Source of the DNA: Nocardia vinacea | GTDB lineage: Bacteria; Actinomycetota; Actinomycetes; Mycobacteriales; Mycobacteriaceae | Direction: 5' to 3' | DNA: 64,000 nucleotides | NCBI RefSeq assembly: GCF_035920345.1 | Contig: NZ_CP109149.1 | Coordinates: 9,610,001-9,674,000 of the forward strand | Part shown: piece by piece, positions 25,137 through 36,200 of the stretch | Numbering within the stretch: position 1 is the stretch's first letter | How the letters are laid out: every line of letters begins with the position of its first letter | Notes under the pieces: model-generated | Seen by the model: only the letters and a program-made list of their open reading frames with translations | Told to the model about the DNA's origin: nothing | The model's database searches: none | Made by a program: the position numbers and the translations under genes

Positions 25137-25874
25137 TTGAATGTCGAACCACCTGTCCAGGCCAAGCTGCTCCAGCTCGCCGCCGTCGACGCCGAACTGA
25201 CGCGGATCGCGCATCGGCGCACCGTGCTGCCCGAGCAGCAGGAGATGGCGCGGCTCGAGGGCGAGCGGAATGCGCACAAGGATGCGGCGGTGGCGGTCGA
25301 GATCATGCTCGACGATCTCGACCGCGATATCCGCAAGCTGGAGGGCGAGGTCGACGCGGTGCGCAAACGCGAGGAGCGCGACCGCGGCATGTTGACCGCT
25401 GGTTCGGTGGGCGCCAAACAGCTTTCGGAAATTCAGCACGAACTGGGCAGCCTGGAGCGACGCCGTTCGGTGCTGGAAGACGAGCTGCTCGAGGTGATGG
25501 AGCGTCGCGAGGCGTCGGCATCCGATCATGATCACGCGGGTGCCCGGCTCAGCAAGACCGAGCAGGAGCTGGCCGATGCGCAGCGCCTGCGCGACGAGGC
25601 GCTGGCGGATCTCGATGTGGCACAGGGCCGTTGCGATTCCGATCGCAAGGATCTGGTCGCGCTGTTCCCGGACGAACTGCTGAGCATCTATGACCGGCAG
25701 CGCACCCAGCACGGCGTCGGCGCCGCGCTGCTGCAGGCCCGCCGGTGCGGCGCGTGCCGGATCGAACTGGACCGCGGTGAGATCGCGCGGATCGCCAAGA
25801 CCGCGCCGGATGTGATCATGCGGTGTCCGGAGTGTGGTGCGATCCTGGTGCGCACCAAAGAGTCGGGTTTGTGA
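25137..25874 (+). CDS. Coiled-coil zinc-ribbon protein (DUF164/CT398-like, Rv2229c homologue)
   Basis: A 245-aa protein with a long antiparallel coiled coil (about residues 5-175) and a C-terminal C4 zinc ribbon (CGAC … CPEC). Related chlamydial and actinobacterial proteins bind partners such as sigma-54 or Nif3-type proteins, but the role here is unknown. A TTG at 25137 was taken as start: GGAG lies 11 nt upstream and MNVEPPVQAKLLQLAAVDAE fits the family N-terminus, while the upstream frame reads poorly. It sits 82 bp before the RNase H/phosphatase gene, as in M. tuberculosis. Confidence 0.85.
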   Translation: MNVEPPVQAKLLQLAAVDAELTRIAHRRTVLPEQQEMARLEGERNAHKDAAVAVEIMLDDLDRDIRKLEGEVDAVRKREERDRGMLTAGSVGAKQLSEIQHELGSLERRRSVLEDELLEVMERREASASDHDHAGARLSKTEQELADAQRLRDEALADLDVAQGRCDSDRKDLVALFPDELLSIYDRQRTQHGVGAALLQARRCGACRIELDRGEIARIAKTAPDVIMRCPECGAILVRTKESGL

Positions 25875-25956
25875 GGTTTCCGGTGCGGGTATCAGTACTC
25901 GCGTCGGTCCGCTCTCAGCGACGGATGGTCGGCTGTCGAAGAGGACGAGGGGAACA

Positions 25957-27246
25957 ATGACCGAGCGCGAGGTGATCGTCGAGGCCGACGGCGGTTCCCG
26001 GGGCAATCCGGGCCCGGCTGGCTACGGCGCGGTCGTCTTCGGTGCCGATCACATCCGAATTCTCGCCGAGCGCAGGGAATACATCGGTATCACCACCAAT
26101 AATGTCGCTGAATACCGCGGGCTCATCGCGGGTTTGGAGGCGGCGGCGGAGCTGGGTGCGCGCGTGGTGTCGGTGCGCATGGATTCCAAGCTCGTGGTCG
26201 AGCAGATGTCCGGCCGCTGGAAGGTCAAGCACGCGTCCATGATTCCGCTGGCCGACCGGGCACGCAGGCTTGTCGCCGGCTTCGACAGCGTGACGTTCAC
26301 CTGGATTCCGCGCGCCGAGAACTCACATGCCGACCGGCTGGCGAACGAGGCGATGGATGACGCCACACTGATCGGCGAGGTGCACGCCGCCGAGCGGCAG
26401 TTGCTCGATGCGGGCGCAGCGGCCGCCACTCTGGCCGAAGAGGTGCGCGAGGCCGAAGAACAGCTGCTCGGCTTGACCGATGAACCGCAGACTTCTGCGC
26501 GCGGCGTCGAAGAGCACCTGCCGAGTTGGATCGACGAGATCCGTGATGCGCAGTCGACCGCATCGAATACCGAAGCCGCCGAACGCAAGCCGCCGACCGC
26601 CGCCGAAAATGCACCCGCCTGGACCGGTGCGACCGGCCGTCCGACTCGCTTCCTCCTGCTGCGCCACGGCCAAACCGCCCTCTCGATAGATCGCCGCTAC
26701 TCCGGCCGCGGCAACCCACCCCTCACCGACCTCGGCCGTGAACAGGCCGCCCGCGCCGCGAAAATGCTCGCCGCGAAGGGTGGCATCGCCGCGGTTATCA
26801 CCTCCCCGCTCGGCCGCGCCCGTGAGACCGCCGAAGCCGCCGCGACCGCACTCGATGTTCCGGTGCGCGTCCTCGACGGCCTCACCGAAACCGACTTCGG
26901 CGAATGGGAGGGTCTCACCTTTCAGGAAGCGGCACAACGAGATCCGCAACTACATGCCCGCTGGCTGGGCGATCCCTCGACTCCCGCGCCGAACGGCGAG
27001 AGTTTCGACCAGGTGCGCGAACGAGTCGAGGCGGCGCGGCGTGATCTGCTCGCCCTGTATCCCGGCCAGAACATCGTGGTGGTCAGCCATGTGACCCCCA
27101 TCAAGACCCTGCTGCAGTTGGCACTCGGTGTCGGTCCGTCGCTGCTGTACCGCCTGCACTTGGACCTGGCGTCGCTATCGATCGCGGAGTTCTATCCGGA
27201 CGGCGGTTCGTCGGTTCGGTTGGTCAACGACACGTCCTACCTCTGA
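25957..27246 (+). CDS. Bifunctional RNase HI / acid phosphatase (Rv2228c-type)
   Basis: A 429-aa fusion. Residues about 1-140 are RNase HI, cleaving RNA in RNA:DNA hybrids; acidic residues are visible in EADGGSRGNPGPAGYG, NNVAEYRGL, RMDSKLV and ENSHADRLANEAMD. A charged linker of about 80 residues follows. Residues about 225-429 are a histidine phosphatase of the CobC/phosphoglycerate mutase fold (LLLRHGQTALS, GEWEGL, VVSHVTP). In mycobacteria the second half has alpha-ribazole phosphatase-like activity, which would link it to B12. The ATG has GAGGGG upstream. Confidence 0.93.
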   Translation: MTEREVIVEADGGSRGNPGPAGYGAVVFGADHIRILAERREYIGITTNNVAEYRGLIAGLEAAAELGARVVSVRMDSKLVVEQMSGRWKVKHASMIPLADRARRLVAGFDSVTFTWIPRAENSHADRLANEAMDDATLIGEVHAAERQLLDAGAAAATLAEEVREAEEQLLGLTDEPQTSARGVEEHLPSWIDEIRDAQSTASNTEAAERKPPTAAENAPAWTGATGRPTRFLLLRHGQTALSIDRRYSGRGNPPLTDLGREQAARAAKMLAAKGGIAAVITSPLGRARETAEAAATALDVPVRVLDGLTETDFGEWEGLTFQEAAQRDPQLHARWLGDPSTPAPNGESFDQVRERVEAARRDLLALYPGQNIVVVSHVTPIKTLLQLALGVGPSLLYRLHLDLASLSIAEFYPDGGSSVRLVNDTSYL

Positions 27247-27563
27247 GGAAGTTGGGCATCGGACCAAACCCGAATCTTTTCGCGAACCGTGAATTATGGC
27301 GCATCACAATGGATTCGGCCTGTCGAAACGACCCCTTTGGGTGGAATCTCACACGGTAACGTTTCAGACACGGTTATAGCGGTAGGCTTCGGGTCGGTCA
27401 GGCACAGGCATCCCGCCCCGCCTGTCTGGTCGGGGATAACGAAGGTCTTCGAACAGTGCTGCTCGGGGGGATGACAGCTGACGAGCAGCGTTGCTCGGTG
27501 GTCGCTTCGAACGATGAAGTAGTCCTGTGCGGTCGAGTGATTTCGATGGAAGCGCAGGTTCGA
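27247..27563. other. Gene-free upstream region of the NRPS locus
   Basis: About 317 bp without a convincing gene before the monooxygenase-condensation gene. It contains a TAGGCT box at 27383-27388, a candidate -10, and two partly similar segments, CACGGTAACG near 27353 and CACGGTTATAG near 27369. Alternative starts of the next gene (27456, 27471, 27546) fall inside it. Confidence 0.4.
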
Positions 27564-30038
27564 ATGAGTAGTCCGATCAAGGTTATCGTGCTCGGTGCGG
27601 GGATCGGAGGGCTCACCACCGCCGCCGCATTGCGACAGGCGGGCTTCGCGGTCGAACTCTATGAGGCCGCTCCCGAACTGCGTGGCCAGGGATTCGGACT
27701 TTCGGTGCAGGCCAATGGGATCAAGGCGCTGCGTGCGATCGGCCTCGGCATCGAGGAGGAACTGTTCGAGCGCGGTGGCAAGGTCGAGACCTTCAGGTTC
27801 AACAACCCGGACGGCACACCCATCCGAGTGCTTCCGGTGCACCGCCAGGACGACCGGCTCGGCGCATCGAGCGTCGCCCTGCACCGCAAGGATCTGCACG
27901 CGATCCTGCTGCGCGCGATCGGTGACACCCCGACTCATGTTGGCGCACAAGCGACTCGGTTCGTCGACGACGGTGAGCACGTGCGCGTCGAATTCGCCGA
28001 CGGCCGCATCGCCGAGGGCGATCTGCTGATCGGCGCCGACGGCATCCACTCGGTGGTGCGCGCCCAATTGCACGGCCGCGCCGAACCGCGCCCCGGCAAT
28101 TTCGTCGCCTGGTTGGCTTGCATCCCGTTCGAACATCCCGCCGTGCCGCGCGGCTACTCGGCCCACTATTGGGGCACCGGAATGCGTTTCGGCATCCACG
28201 ACATCGGCCACGGCCGGGTGTACTGGTGGGGCACGATGACCATGCCGGGCGACGAGGCCGCCGATTGGCAGGGCACCAAGGAAGATCTGCGGCGGCTCTA
28301 TGCCGACTGGGCGCCGGAGGTGCGCGCCTGCATCGATCAGACCGAATGGGCCGATGTGCTCGCCGTGCCCTGCCAGGACCGTCCGCCGCTGGACGGCTGG
28401 GGCCGCGGCCGGGTCACCCTGCTCGGCGATGCCGCCCATCCCATGCTGCCCAGCCTGGGCCAGGGCGCCAACTCTGCCATCGAGGACGCGGTCGTGCTCG
28501 CCCACACACTGAAGACTTCGCTGGATCCTGTTGCGGGCCTGCGTCGTTACGAGGAGGCGCGCGCCGAGCGCACCGCCATGTTCGTGAACGGCTCGTGGTC
28601 GCTCGGCAAGATCGAGCAAACGACCGATCCCAAGCTGGTGAAGGTGCGTGACACCTACTTCCGGCACGTACCCACTGAATTCTTCCTGCGCGAATTGGGC
28701 AAGCCGATGTCGTTCCCACCGCTGGAGGGACCGACCGCGCGGCTGCCGCGCCAACTGTCTCCGGTGGAGCGCTGGCATTGGATCGCGGATCAGCTTGCGC
28801 CGCTGCATATTCTGGCCCGGGTGCGGGTGCACGGCTCGATTACCGCGGAGCAGGTGCGTACCGGCTTGGACGAAGTGCAGCACCGACATCCGCTGCTCGG
28901 TGTCGCGGTGGCAGCCGAACCCGACGGCACCGCACCGCGTTTCGTGCCGGTGCCCACGCCGATTCCGCTGCGGGTGGTCGAATCCGCCGATCCGGATGCC
29001 TGGTTGACCGAGGTCGACGAGGTCGAATTGCGCGAACCCTTCGACTGGCACTCCGGTCCGCTCGCGCGCGCCGTGCTCATCACGGATGCGACCGGTGAGA
29101 CCAGCGATCTGATCGTCACCCTGCACTATGCGATCGCCGACGGCGAGAGCGCGATGTCGGTGGCCAAGCAGGTGCTGCAGGTCGCCGCGGGCGAGGGTAA
29201 TGATCTCGAGCCAGCACCGGTCCGGCCGGGTCCGGAGGAACTGTTCCCGGCAAAGTTCCAGGGCGCCAAGGGCTTCGGCCGCACGGTGGGATCGCTGCTG
29301 CGCGACCAGAAGTCGCAGCTGAAGCGGCCGCGCCGACTCGAACCGACCGAACTCGCAGCGCCGTCGCGACGCCGCAGCCGGGTCGTGCACCGCAGCCTGG
29401 ATGCCGATCAACTCGACGCATTGACCGCAGGCTGTGAGCGCAAGGGCGTCGGCCTGCAGGCCGCGCTCTCGGCGGCGCTGCTCATCGCGGCGGCCCGCGA
29501 GTCGGGCACCTACACCGAATCCTGGTACACCGTCGGCAGTTCGGTGAACTTCCGCGGCCACCTCGACGGCGCGGTCGGCGATGCCGAGGTCGGGACCTAC
29601 CAGGGCATGATCGCGACCCCGGCGAAGTACGCACCATGGTCCTCGCTGTGGCAGCTCGCGGGCGAAATCGAGCGCGAGTACGGCGCGAGAATGGACCGGC
29701 GCGACCATCTCGCGGCCATGAGCCTGCTGAAGGTGGCCGCCCCGAAATCGGTGGCCGCCAGTGCATCCACGGTCAAGCTGATGGACACCCGCGGTCCAGG
29801 TCACCTGTGTATGACATATCTGGGGCGCTATGCGTTCCCGGACAAGATCGGCGCGTGGCAGCTCGCGGGCGCGCAATTCGTCTCGGGCATGTCGGTGAGC
29901 GGCTTCATCATGGCCACCGCCAATGCCACGCATGGCGAATTGTCGTTCAACATCGGCTATGTCGAGCCCGCGGTGTCGCGTGCGCGTGCCGAACGTCTTG
30001 CCGACGAGAGTGTGCGCGCACTGCTGTCGGTGATCTGA
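27564..30038 (+). CDS. FAD-dependent monooxygenase fused to a condensation/PapA-like domain
   Basis: An 824-aa two-domain protein. Residues 1-375 are a class A flavin monooxygenase: the FAD-binding GAGIGG at 11-16, LLIGADGIHSVVR, and VTLLGDAAHPMLPSLGQGAN with Asp289. From about residue 400 a condensation or acyltransferase-like domain begins (RQLSPVERWHWIADQLAPLH). Its core motif reads LHYAIADG, so the second, catalytic His of HHxxxDG is Tyr522. The later NFRGHLDG region is kept. Probably hydroxylates a substrate bound or presented by the partner NRPS, which begins about 180 bp downstream (inference). The start at 27564 gives the usual N-terminus; 27456, 27471 and 27546 are alternatives. Confidence 0.82.
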   Translation: MSSPIKVIVLGAGIGGLTTAAALRQAGFAVELYEAAPELRGQGFGLSVQANGIKALRAIGLGIEEELFERGGKVETFRFNNPDGTPIRVLPVHRQDDRLGASSVALHRKDLHAILLRAIGDTPTHVGAQATRFVDDGEHVRVEFADGRIAEGDLLIGADGIHSVVRAQLHGRAEPRPGNFVAWLACIPFEHPAVPRGYSAHYWGTGMRFGIHDIGHGRVYWWGTMTMPGDEAADWQGTKEDLRRLYADWAPEVRACIDQTEWADVLAVPCQDRPPLDGWGRGRVTLLGDAAHPMLPSLGQGANSAIEDAVVLAHTLKTSLDPVAGLRRYEEARAERTAMFVNGSWSLGKIEQTTDPKLVKVRDTYFRHVPTEFFLRELGKPMSFPPLEGPTARLPRQLSPVERWHWIADQLAPLHILARVRVHGSITAEQVRTGLDEVQHRHPLLGVAVAAEPDGTAPRFVPVPTPIPLRVVESADPDAWLTEVDEVELREPFDWHSGPLARAVLITDATGETSDLIVTLHYAIADGESAMSVAKQVLQVAAGEGNDLEPAPVRPGPEELFPAKFQGAKGFGRTVGSLLRDQKSQLKRPRRLEPTELAAPSRRRSRVVHRSLDADQLDALTAGCERKGVGLQAALSAALLIAAARESGTYTESWYTVGSSVNFRGHLDGAVGDAEVGTYQGMIATPAKYAPWSSLWQLAGEIEREYGARMDRRDHLAAMSLLKVAAPKSVAASASTVKLMDTRGPGHLCMTYLGRYAFPDKIGAWQLAGAQFVSGMSVSGFIMATANATHGELSFNIGYVEPAVSRARAERLADESVRALLSVI

Positions 30039-30072
30039 CGGGGGTTCTCACACCCGTAAACGAGGGCGAATC

Positions 30073-30094
30073 CCGGCATCGAGGTCGATGCCGG
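30073..30094. repeat. 9-bp hairpin upstream of the NRPS gene
   Basis: CCGGCATCG (30073-30081) pairs with 30086-30094 across an AGGT loop, 35 bp after the monooxygenase-condensation stop. There is no T-run. Confidence 0.5.
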
Positions 30095-30136
30095 TAATTC
30101 GCGCTATCTGAAAACTGGATACAAGTGGTAACAGCT

Positions 30137-30208
30137 ATGCGTTTCGGCGTCGTCAGGGGTGGGTCCTGGACAGTTCGCGCACGGTCTGTGCCGCGACTGT
30201 CGCGATAG
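30137..30208 (+). other. Possible 23-codon upstream ORF before the NRPS gene
   Basis: ATG at 30137 opens 23 codons (MRFGVVRGGSWTVRARSVPR…) closing at TAG 30206-30208. The stop lies against the GGAG that serves the NRPS start, an arrangement that could couple translation. Its own ribosome site is weak. Confidence 0.25.
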
Positions 30209-30216
30209 GAGTGACT

Positions 30217-33200
30217 GTGACGTCGGAAACCAGCACAAATCCCGAAAGACCAATCGAAGCATGGCCGGTCAGCGCATATCAGCGCGATGTGCTCGGCCTG
30301 GCATTCCGGCTGGCACCGGAACCCGTTGCGCAGCAGACCTATAGCCTGCGCATGGATGAGCCGCTGGATATCGAGCGGCTGCAGGCGTGCTGGCAGCGCG
30401 CCCTGATGAGCGATGAGGCATTGCGACTGCGCTTCGCCTTCGAGAACGGCGAATTCCGCCAATGGATTTCGAATGAGATTCCGCCGGTCGAGGTCGTCGA
30501 CCTGACCGGAGCACCGGACCCCGAGGCCGCGACCCAGGAGTGGCTGTGGCGCGAGGTCGGCGCGCCGGAGCGACCGGATCGGCCCGCGCGGCTGGCCGCG
30601 GTGGTGGACAGGCCGGACCGGTTCTTCCTGTTCATGTCGTTCCATCACGCGCTGGCCGACGGCTACGGCATGAATCCGGTCATCGCCACGCTCGATACCA
30701 GCTACAAGATGAAAGACGTTCCGCTCGAACAGCTTGCGGTGCCCGAGCCTGCCAACGAGCACACGGACCGTTCCGTGGCAACCTATCGGCGGATCATCGA
30801 GGACGACGAGGCGTACCGGACCTCCGAGCAGTACACGGCGGACCGCGACGGTCTGCTCGCCGCGCTCGACGGTGTCGAACCCGCCCTGTTCCCCCATCGG
30901 ACCAGCTCGCCGAGAATCGCCCGCGGACACTACAACACGATGATCTCGGGGAAGCACCTCGACCGCGTCCGCGCCACCGGTGTCACCGTCTTCGCGTATC
31001 TGACCGCCGCGGTGGCAACGTATCTCGCGTCGATCCACCGCACCGATCAGGTGGTGATCGGCGTTCCGATGCTGAACCGGCACTCGGCGGAGACCTATCG
31101 CACGCAGGGCCATCGCGCCAATGCCGTTCCGCTGCCGGTGCGTGTCGATCGCGACGTGCCGCTAGCGCGTATCGCGGAGCAGGTGACCCAGCAGATTCGA
31201 AAGCTCAAGAAGCATCAGCGCTTCCCCTACGGCGAGCTGACCCGCGCGCTGAATCCGGATCCGGCCGCGCCGCCGCTGTACGACGTCGCCTTCTCCCACA
31301 CGAAGCTGCCGGATGCCGATTACGTCCACGAGCTGATCTCGAAATGGACGGTGCACAATCCGGGTTCGGTGACCAACGCGCTCACTATCGTCACTGCGGA
31401 AAATGGCCGCGACGGGTCGTTCAGCCTCCAGTTGTTCTACGACACAGACATTTTCGACGCGAGCTTCCCGATCGAATCGGCGCTGCGCAGCGTCGGCGAA
31501 ATGGTCACCGCGTCGCTGGACAATCCGGAGACCCCGGTGGGTGCGCTGCCGCTGCTTTCGGCACAGGCGAGTGCCGAAGTCGAGGCCTTCGAGGCTGGTC
31601 CGCGTATCGAATTCCCCTACACCACCATTGATCGGCTCTTCACCGAAAAGGCCGCCGACCATCCGGACCGGGTGGCGGTCGTATCCGCCGACTCCCGCGA
31701 ACTGACCTACGCCCGATTGTCCGGTCTGGTCGACGGTTTCGCAGCCCGCCTGCATGAGCTCGGTGCCGCCGGCAACGAGTGCATTCCGGTGGTTCTGCCC
31801 CGTTCGACCGACATGCTCATCGCGGTGCTCGGCATCCTGCGTGCCGGATGCGCTTACGTGCCGCTCGATCCGGACTACCCGGCGGCGCGTGTCGAAACGG
31901 TTCTCGCGGACTGCGAAGCACGGTTCGTGGTCGCTGGAAGCGAGCATGCGCAGGTCTACCGAGACCTCGGCATCACCCGTATCTCGGTGGCCGACACTGT
32001 GCCCGGCACCGTCGAAAATGTTTCGCACCCACACGATTTGAGCTATCTCATCTACACCTCGGGCTCCACCGGTGTGCCCAAGGGTGTGATGGTCGAGCAC
32101 CGCTCGGTGGTCAACCGGCTGACCTGGATGCAGCGCCGCTACCCGCTGTTCGCCGATGACGTGATCCTGCAGAAGACGCCCGTCACCTTCGACGTTTCGG
32201 TGTGGGAGTTGTTCTGGTGGGCCATCACCGGTGCCAAGGTCGCGCTGCTCGAGGTCGGTGGTGAGCGCGATCCGCGCCGCATTGCCGAGGCCATCGAGGC
32301 GAATGCGGTGACCGTCGTGCACTTCGTGCCGTCCATGCTGGCGGCCTTCGTCGACGAACTGGAGGCCGATCGTACGATCGTGCCGCGCATCGCGGGCCTG
32401 CGCCGGGTGTTCTGCAGTGGTGAGGCGCTGCCGCCCGCGCTGGTCCGCCGCTTCCATGCCGCGTTCGCCACAGTCGCTCTGCGGCCGCCCCAGTTGGTGA
32501 ATCTCTACGGTCCCACCGAGGCCACCGTGGATGTCTCGTATTTCGAGTGCCCGCAAGGGGATTTGCTGGATCTGGTGCCCATCGGCCGTCCGATCGACAA
32601 TATCGACTTGCTGGTGCTCGACGAATCCGGTCGCCGCATGCCCATCGGCGTTCCCGGCGAGCTCAATATCGCCGGAGTCGGCCTCGCGCGCGGCTACCGT
32701 GGCCGCCCCGACCTGACCGCGGCCGCATTCGTCGACGATCTGACCGTGCCCGGCCGTCGCCGCTACCGCACCGGTGACCTGGCGCGCTGGCTGGCCGATG
32801 GCACCCTGGAGTATCTGGGCCGTTTCGATGATCAGGTCAAGATCCGCGGTAACCGGATCACCCTCGGCGAGGTGCAGAATGCCATCCTGGGCTGTGGGGG
32901 TGTGCGCGCGGCGGTTGTCGTCGACGAGCAGTCCGAAACGCATGGGCTGCATCTGGTCGGATATTTCGTCGGCGATGCCGTGACCGGTGACGAGATCGCC
33001 GAACAGATCGCGCTTCGCCTGCCCCGCTACATGATTCCGACCCGGCTGCTGCGCGTCGACCGGATTCCGTTGACCCCCAACGGTAAGACCGATCGCAAGG
33101 CGCTGGTCCGGGCCGCGGCGGTTTCGGAGCATCCGGACTTCGTCGGCGTGCCGATCGAACCGCGGACACCGGTCGAGGCCGAGCTGGCACAGGTCTGGCG

Positions 33201-36200
33201 GACCGTGCTCGGTATCGACTCCATTGGTGTACACGACAACTTCTTTACCCACGGCGGTGACTCCATACTCGCGCTATCGGTACGCACCGCAGCCGAACGC
33301 GGCGGACTGTTCTTCGATGTGGATGCCTTCTATGAGCATCCGACCATTGCCGAATTAGCCCAGATTGTCTCGGATGGCCCGGACGGCAACCGGATTCGCA
33401 TCGCCGATCCATTGGCGACCGTGCCGCTGATCGACCGCGCCGCACTGCATCAGGTCGAGGATGCCTTTCCGGCCAGCGCGCTGCAGCTCGGCATGCTCTT
33501 CCACAGCATCGAGCGCACGGATTCGGTGACCTACAAGGACGTATTCCGCTATCGGTTCGAAATGCCCTGGGATGCTGCGCAATTCCGCGCCGCATTCGAC
33601 CGGCTGGTACGCCGTCAGCCCGCACTGCGCTCCTCGTTCGAGCTGAGCAAGTATTCGGTCCCGCTGCAGGTCGTGCATACCGCGATCGAGTACGAGATGG
33701 ACATCGTCGATGTCTCCGATCTCGATCCGGTGCTGGCCGATCAGGATGTCGAGGACTACACGCAGGAACGCAGGCACGCCCAGTATGACCTCGCGCGTGC
33801 CCCGCTCCATGCCGTCCGGGTATTCCTGCAGCCGTCCGAGGGCACCCTCCAGACCGTCGATCTGGTGCTCAGCTTCCACCACGCCATCCTCGACGGGTGG
33901 AGTGTCGCGACCTCGGTGCTCGAGCTGCTGGTCGACTACCTGAACAAGCTGGGACTGATCGAAACCGATATCGATGGCACGCCGCATGCGGCCACCGTCC
34001 TCGCCGAGTACGCCCGGTCCGAAATTGCCGCGGTGCACGATGATTCGGCCCGCGAGTTCTGGCGCGAGGCGCTGGCCGGTGCCGAGCCGACCGCGTTGAC
34101 TGCCCTCGGTGTCCACGAGGGTGCGGATGCGCAGGACCCACGGGCCGCCGCCCTGGTGCCGCGTCGGCTCGCCGAGCGGGTCACCGCCTTCGCGGCTCGG
34201 CATCAGGTGCCCGAGAAGGCGGTCTACCTGGCGGCGCACTGCCTGACCCTGCGCACGGTGACCGGCCGCGCCGATATCACCACCGGCGTGGTCAGCCACG
34301 GCCGACCGGATCGGGCGGGCGCGGAAAGTATCGCGGGCCTGTTCCTGAACACGCTGCCGATGCGGCTGGACGATACCGCCACCACCTGGCGCGCGGCCGT
34401 AGAGCAGATAGCCCGCCGGGATCGCGACGCCTACCCGCACCGACGCTATCCACTGCGGTCGATCCTGGCCGATGGTGGGCCCGTGTTCGAGACGGCATTC
34501 AACTTCATCAACTACCACGTCTTCGCACCGATTCTCGGTACGGACCGAGTCACCCTGCGCGACTTCGACGTTCGCGAGGACACCAATTTCCAGCTGCTGG
34601 TGACGGTGGCCCATGATCCGCGCGACGGCCGAATGTGGGTACGGGTCAACGGTGATCACACGCTGACCAAGGACCAATGCGAGACCGTCGCGGTGACTCA
34701 GCTGCGCATGTTGGCGGCGATCGTCGCGGATCCGGATGCGGCGATCGATCGCGGTACCGGTCCGGCGACCGCGCGCGATGTCGGCACACTTGTCGCCGAC
34801 GCGGCCGCGCTCAATCCGCACACCATCGCTGTTCAGGGTGACGAATCCAGCCTCACCTACGACGAACTGATCGAGCGCAGCGAGCGACTCGCCCGGTGGC
34901 TCAACGGTTTGGGGGTCGGGCCCGGCGACCGGATCGGCATCCTGATGAGCCGTCGCCCGGAGTTGGTGCTGCTGGTGCTGGCTCTCATGCGAATGGGCGC
35001 GGCCTGCGTGCCGCTCGATGTCAGCTACCCGCGGGCCCGGCTGAATCTCATGATCGACCGCGCCCGTCCGCACCGGGTGATCGCCGACGCCGCCTATGCC
35101 GAGATCGTCGACAGTGCTCGACTGGTGCTGGACACGGCGGAGGTGTTCGATCCGACGGCTGAGAGTGATATAGATTTCGCTGTCCCGGACTACATTTCGC
35201 CCGACGCACTCGCCTACGTGTTGTTCACCTCCGGCTCCACCGGCGAGCCCAAGGGCGTCGCCATGTCGCACCGCGGCCTGAGCACGCTGGTGGACTGGCA
35301 GAACCGCAGCCCATCGGGCATGAATCTGGCCAGCACATTGCAGTTGGCGCCGTTGAGCTTCGACGTGTCGTTTCAGGAGATCTTCACGACCCTGGCGGCG
35401 GGGTCCACACTGCGGGTGAGTTCGGCGGACTTGCGCGCCGATGTCGAGGAATTGCTCAATACCGTTGTCGACGAAGGCATAGAGCGGCTGTTCCTGCCCT
35501 ATGTCGCACTGCAGGCCTTCGCGGAGGCCGTGGTCGCCCGGCGAAAGTTCCCGATCGACCTCAAAGTGCTCGCGTCCTCCGGTGAGCAATTGCGCATCAC
35601 CGACGAGATCCGTGCGCTATGCAAAGTGGTGCCGGGGCTATTGCTGGAAAACCAATACGGCCCAACGGAATCCCACGTCGCGACGGTATTCACCCTCGCG
35701 GGTTCACCCGACGACTATCCGGCGCTGCCACCGATCGGACGCCCGGTCGACGGCGATACCGTCGAATTGCTCGACAGCGCACTGCGCCCGGTGACCGACG
35801 GTGTGATCGGTGAGATCTATCTCGGCGGCCGTTCCCTCGCCCGCGGTTACCAGGGCCGGGCGGCACTGACCGCACAGCGGTTCGTGGCCACCCACGGGGG
35901 CGGAGTTCTCTATCGCACGGGCGATCTCGGCGTGCGGCTGGCCTCCGGCGATCTCGTCTGCCTCGGCCGCAGCGACAGTCAGGTGAAGATCCGCGGTTTC
36001 CGGGTGGAGCCCGCCGAGGTGGAGCTGTGCATTCTCGGACTGGTCGAGAAGTATCCGACCATCACCGAGGCGGCGGTGGTGGCACGGGGATTCGGCGGCA
36101 TCGACGGTGCGCTGATCGCCTTCCTCGTCGGTGCCGCCGAGCAGACCGATCTGACCGCGTTGCGCCACGATCTGCGCGGCGTACTGCCCGCGCATATGGT

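Noticed and set aside
27294..29933. Minus-strand ORF of 879 aa antisense to the monooxygenase-condensation gene
   Set aside because: Long antisense frames are common at this GC content; the translation is His/Arg/Gly-rich, has no domain, and the plus-strand gene has clear motifs.
33355..35589. Minus-strand ORF of 744 aa antisense to the NRPS
   Set aside because: Shadow of the NRPS coding frame with no recognisable domain.
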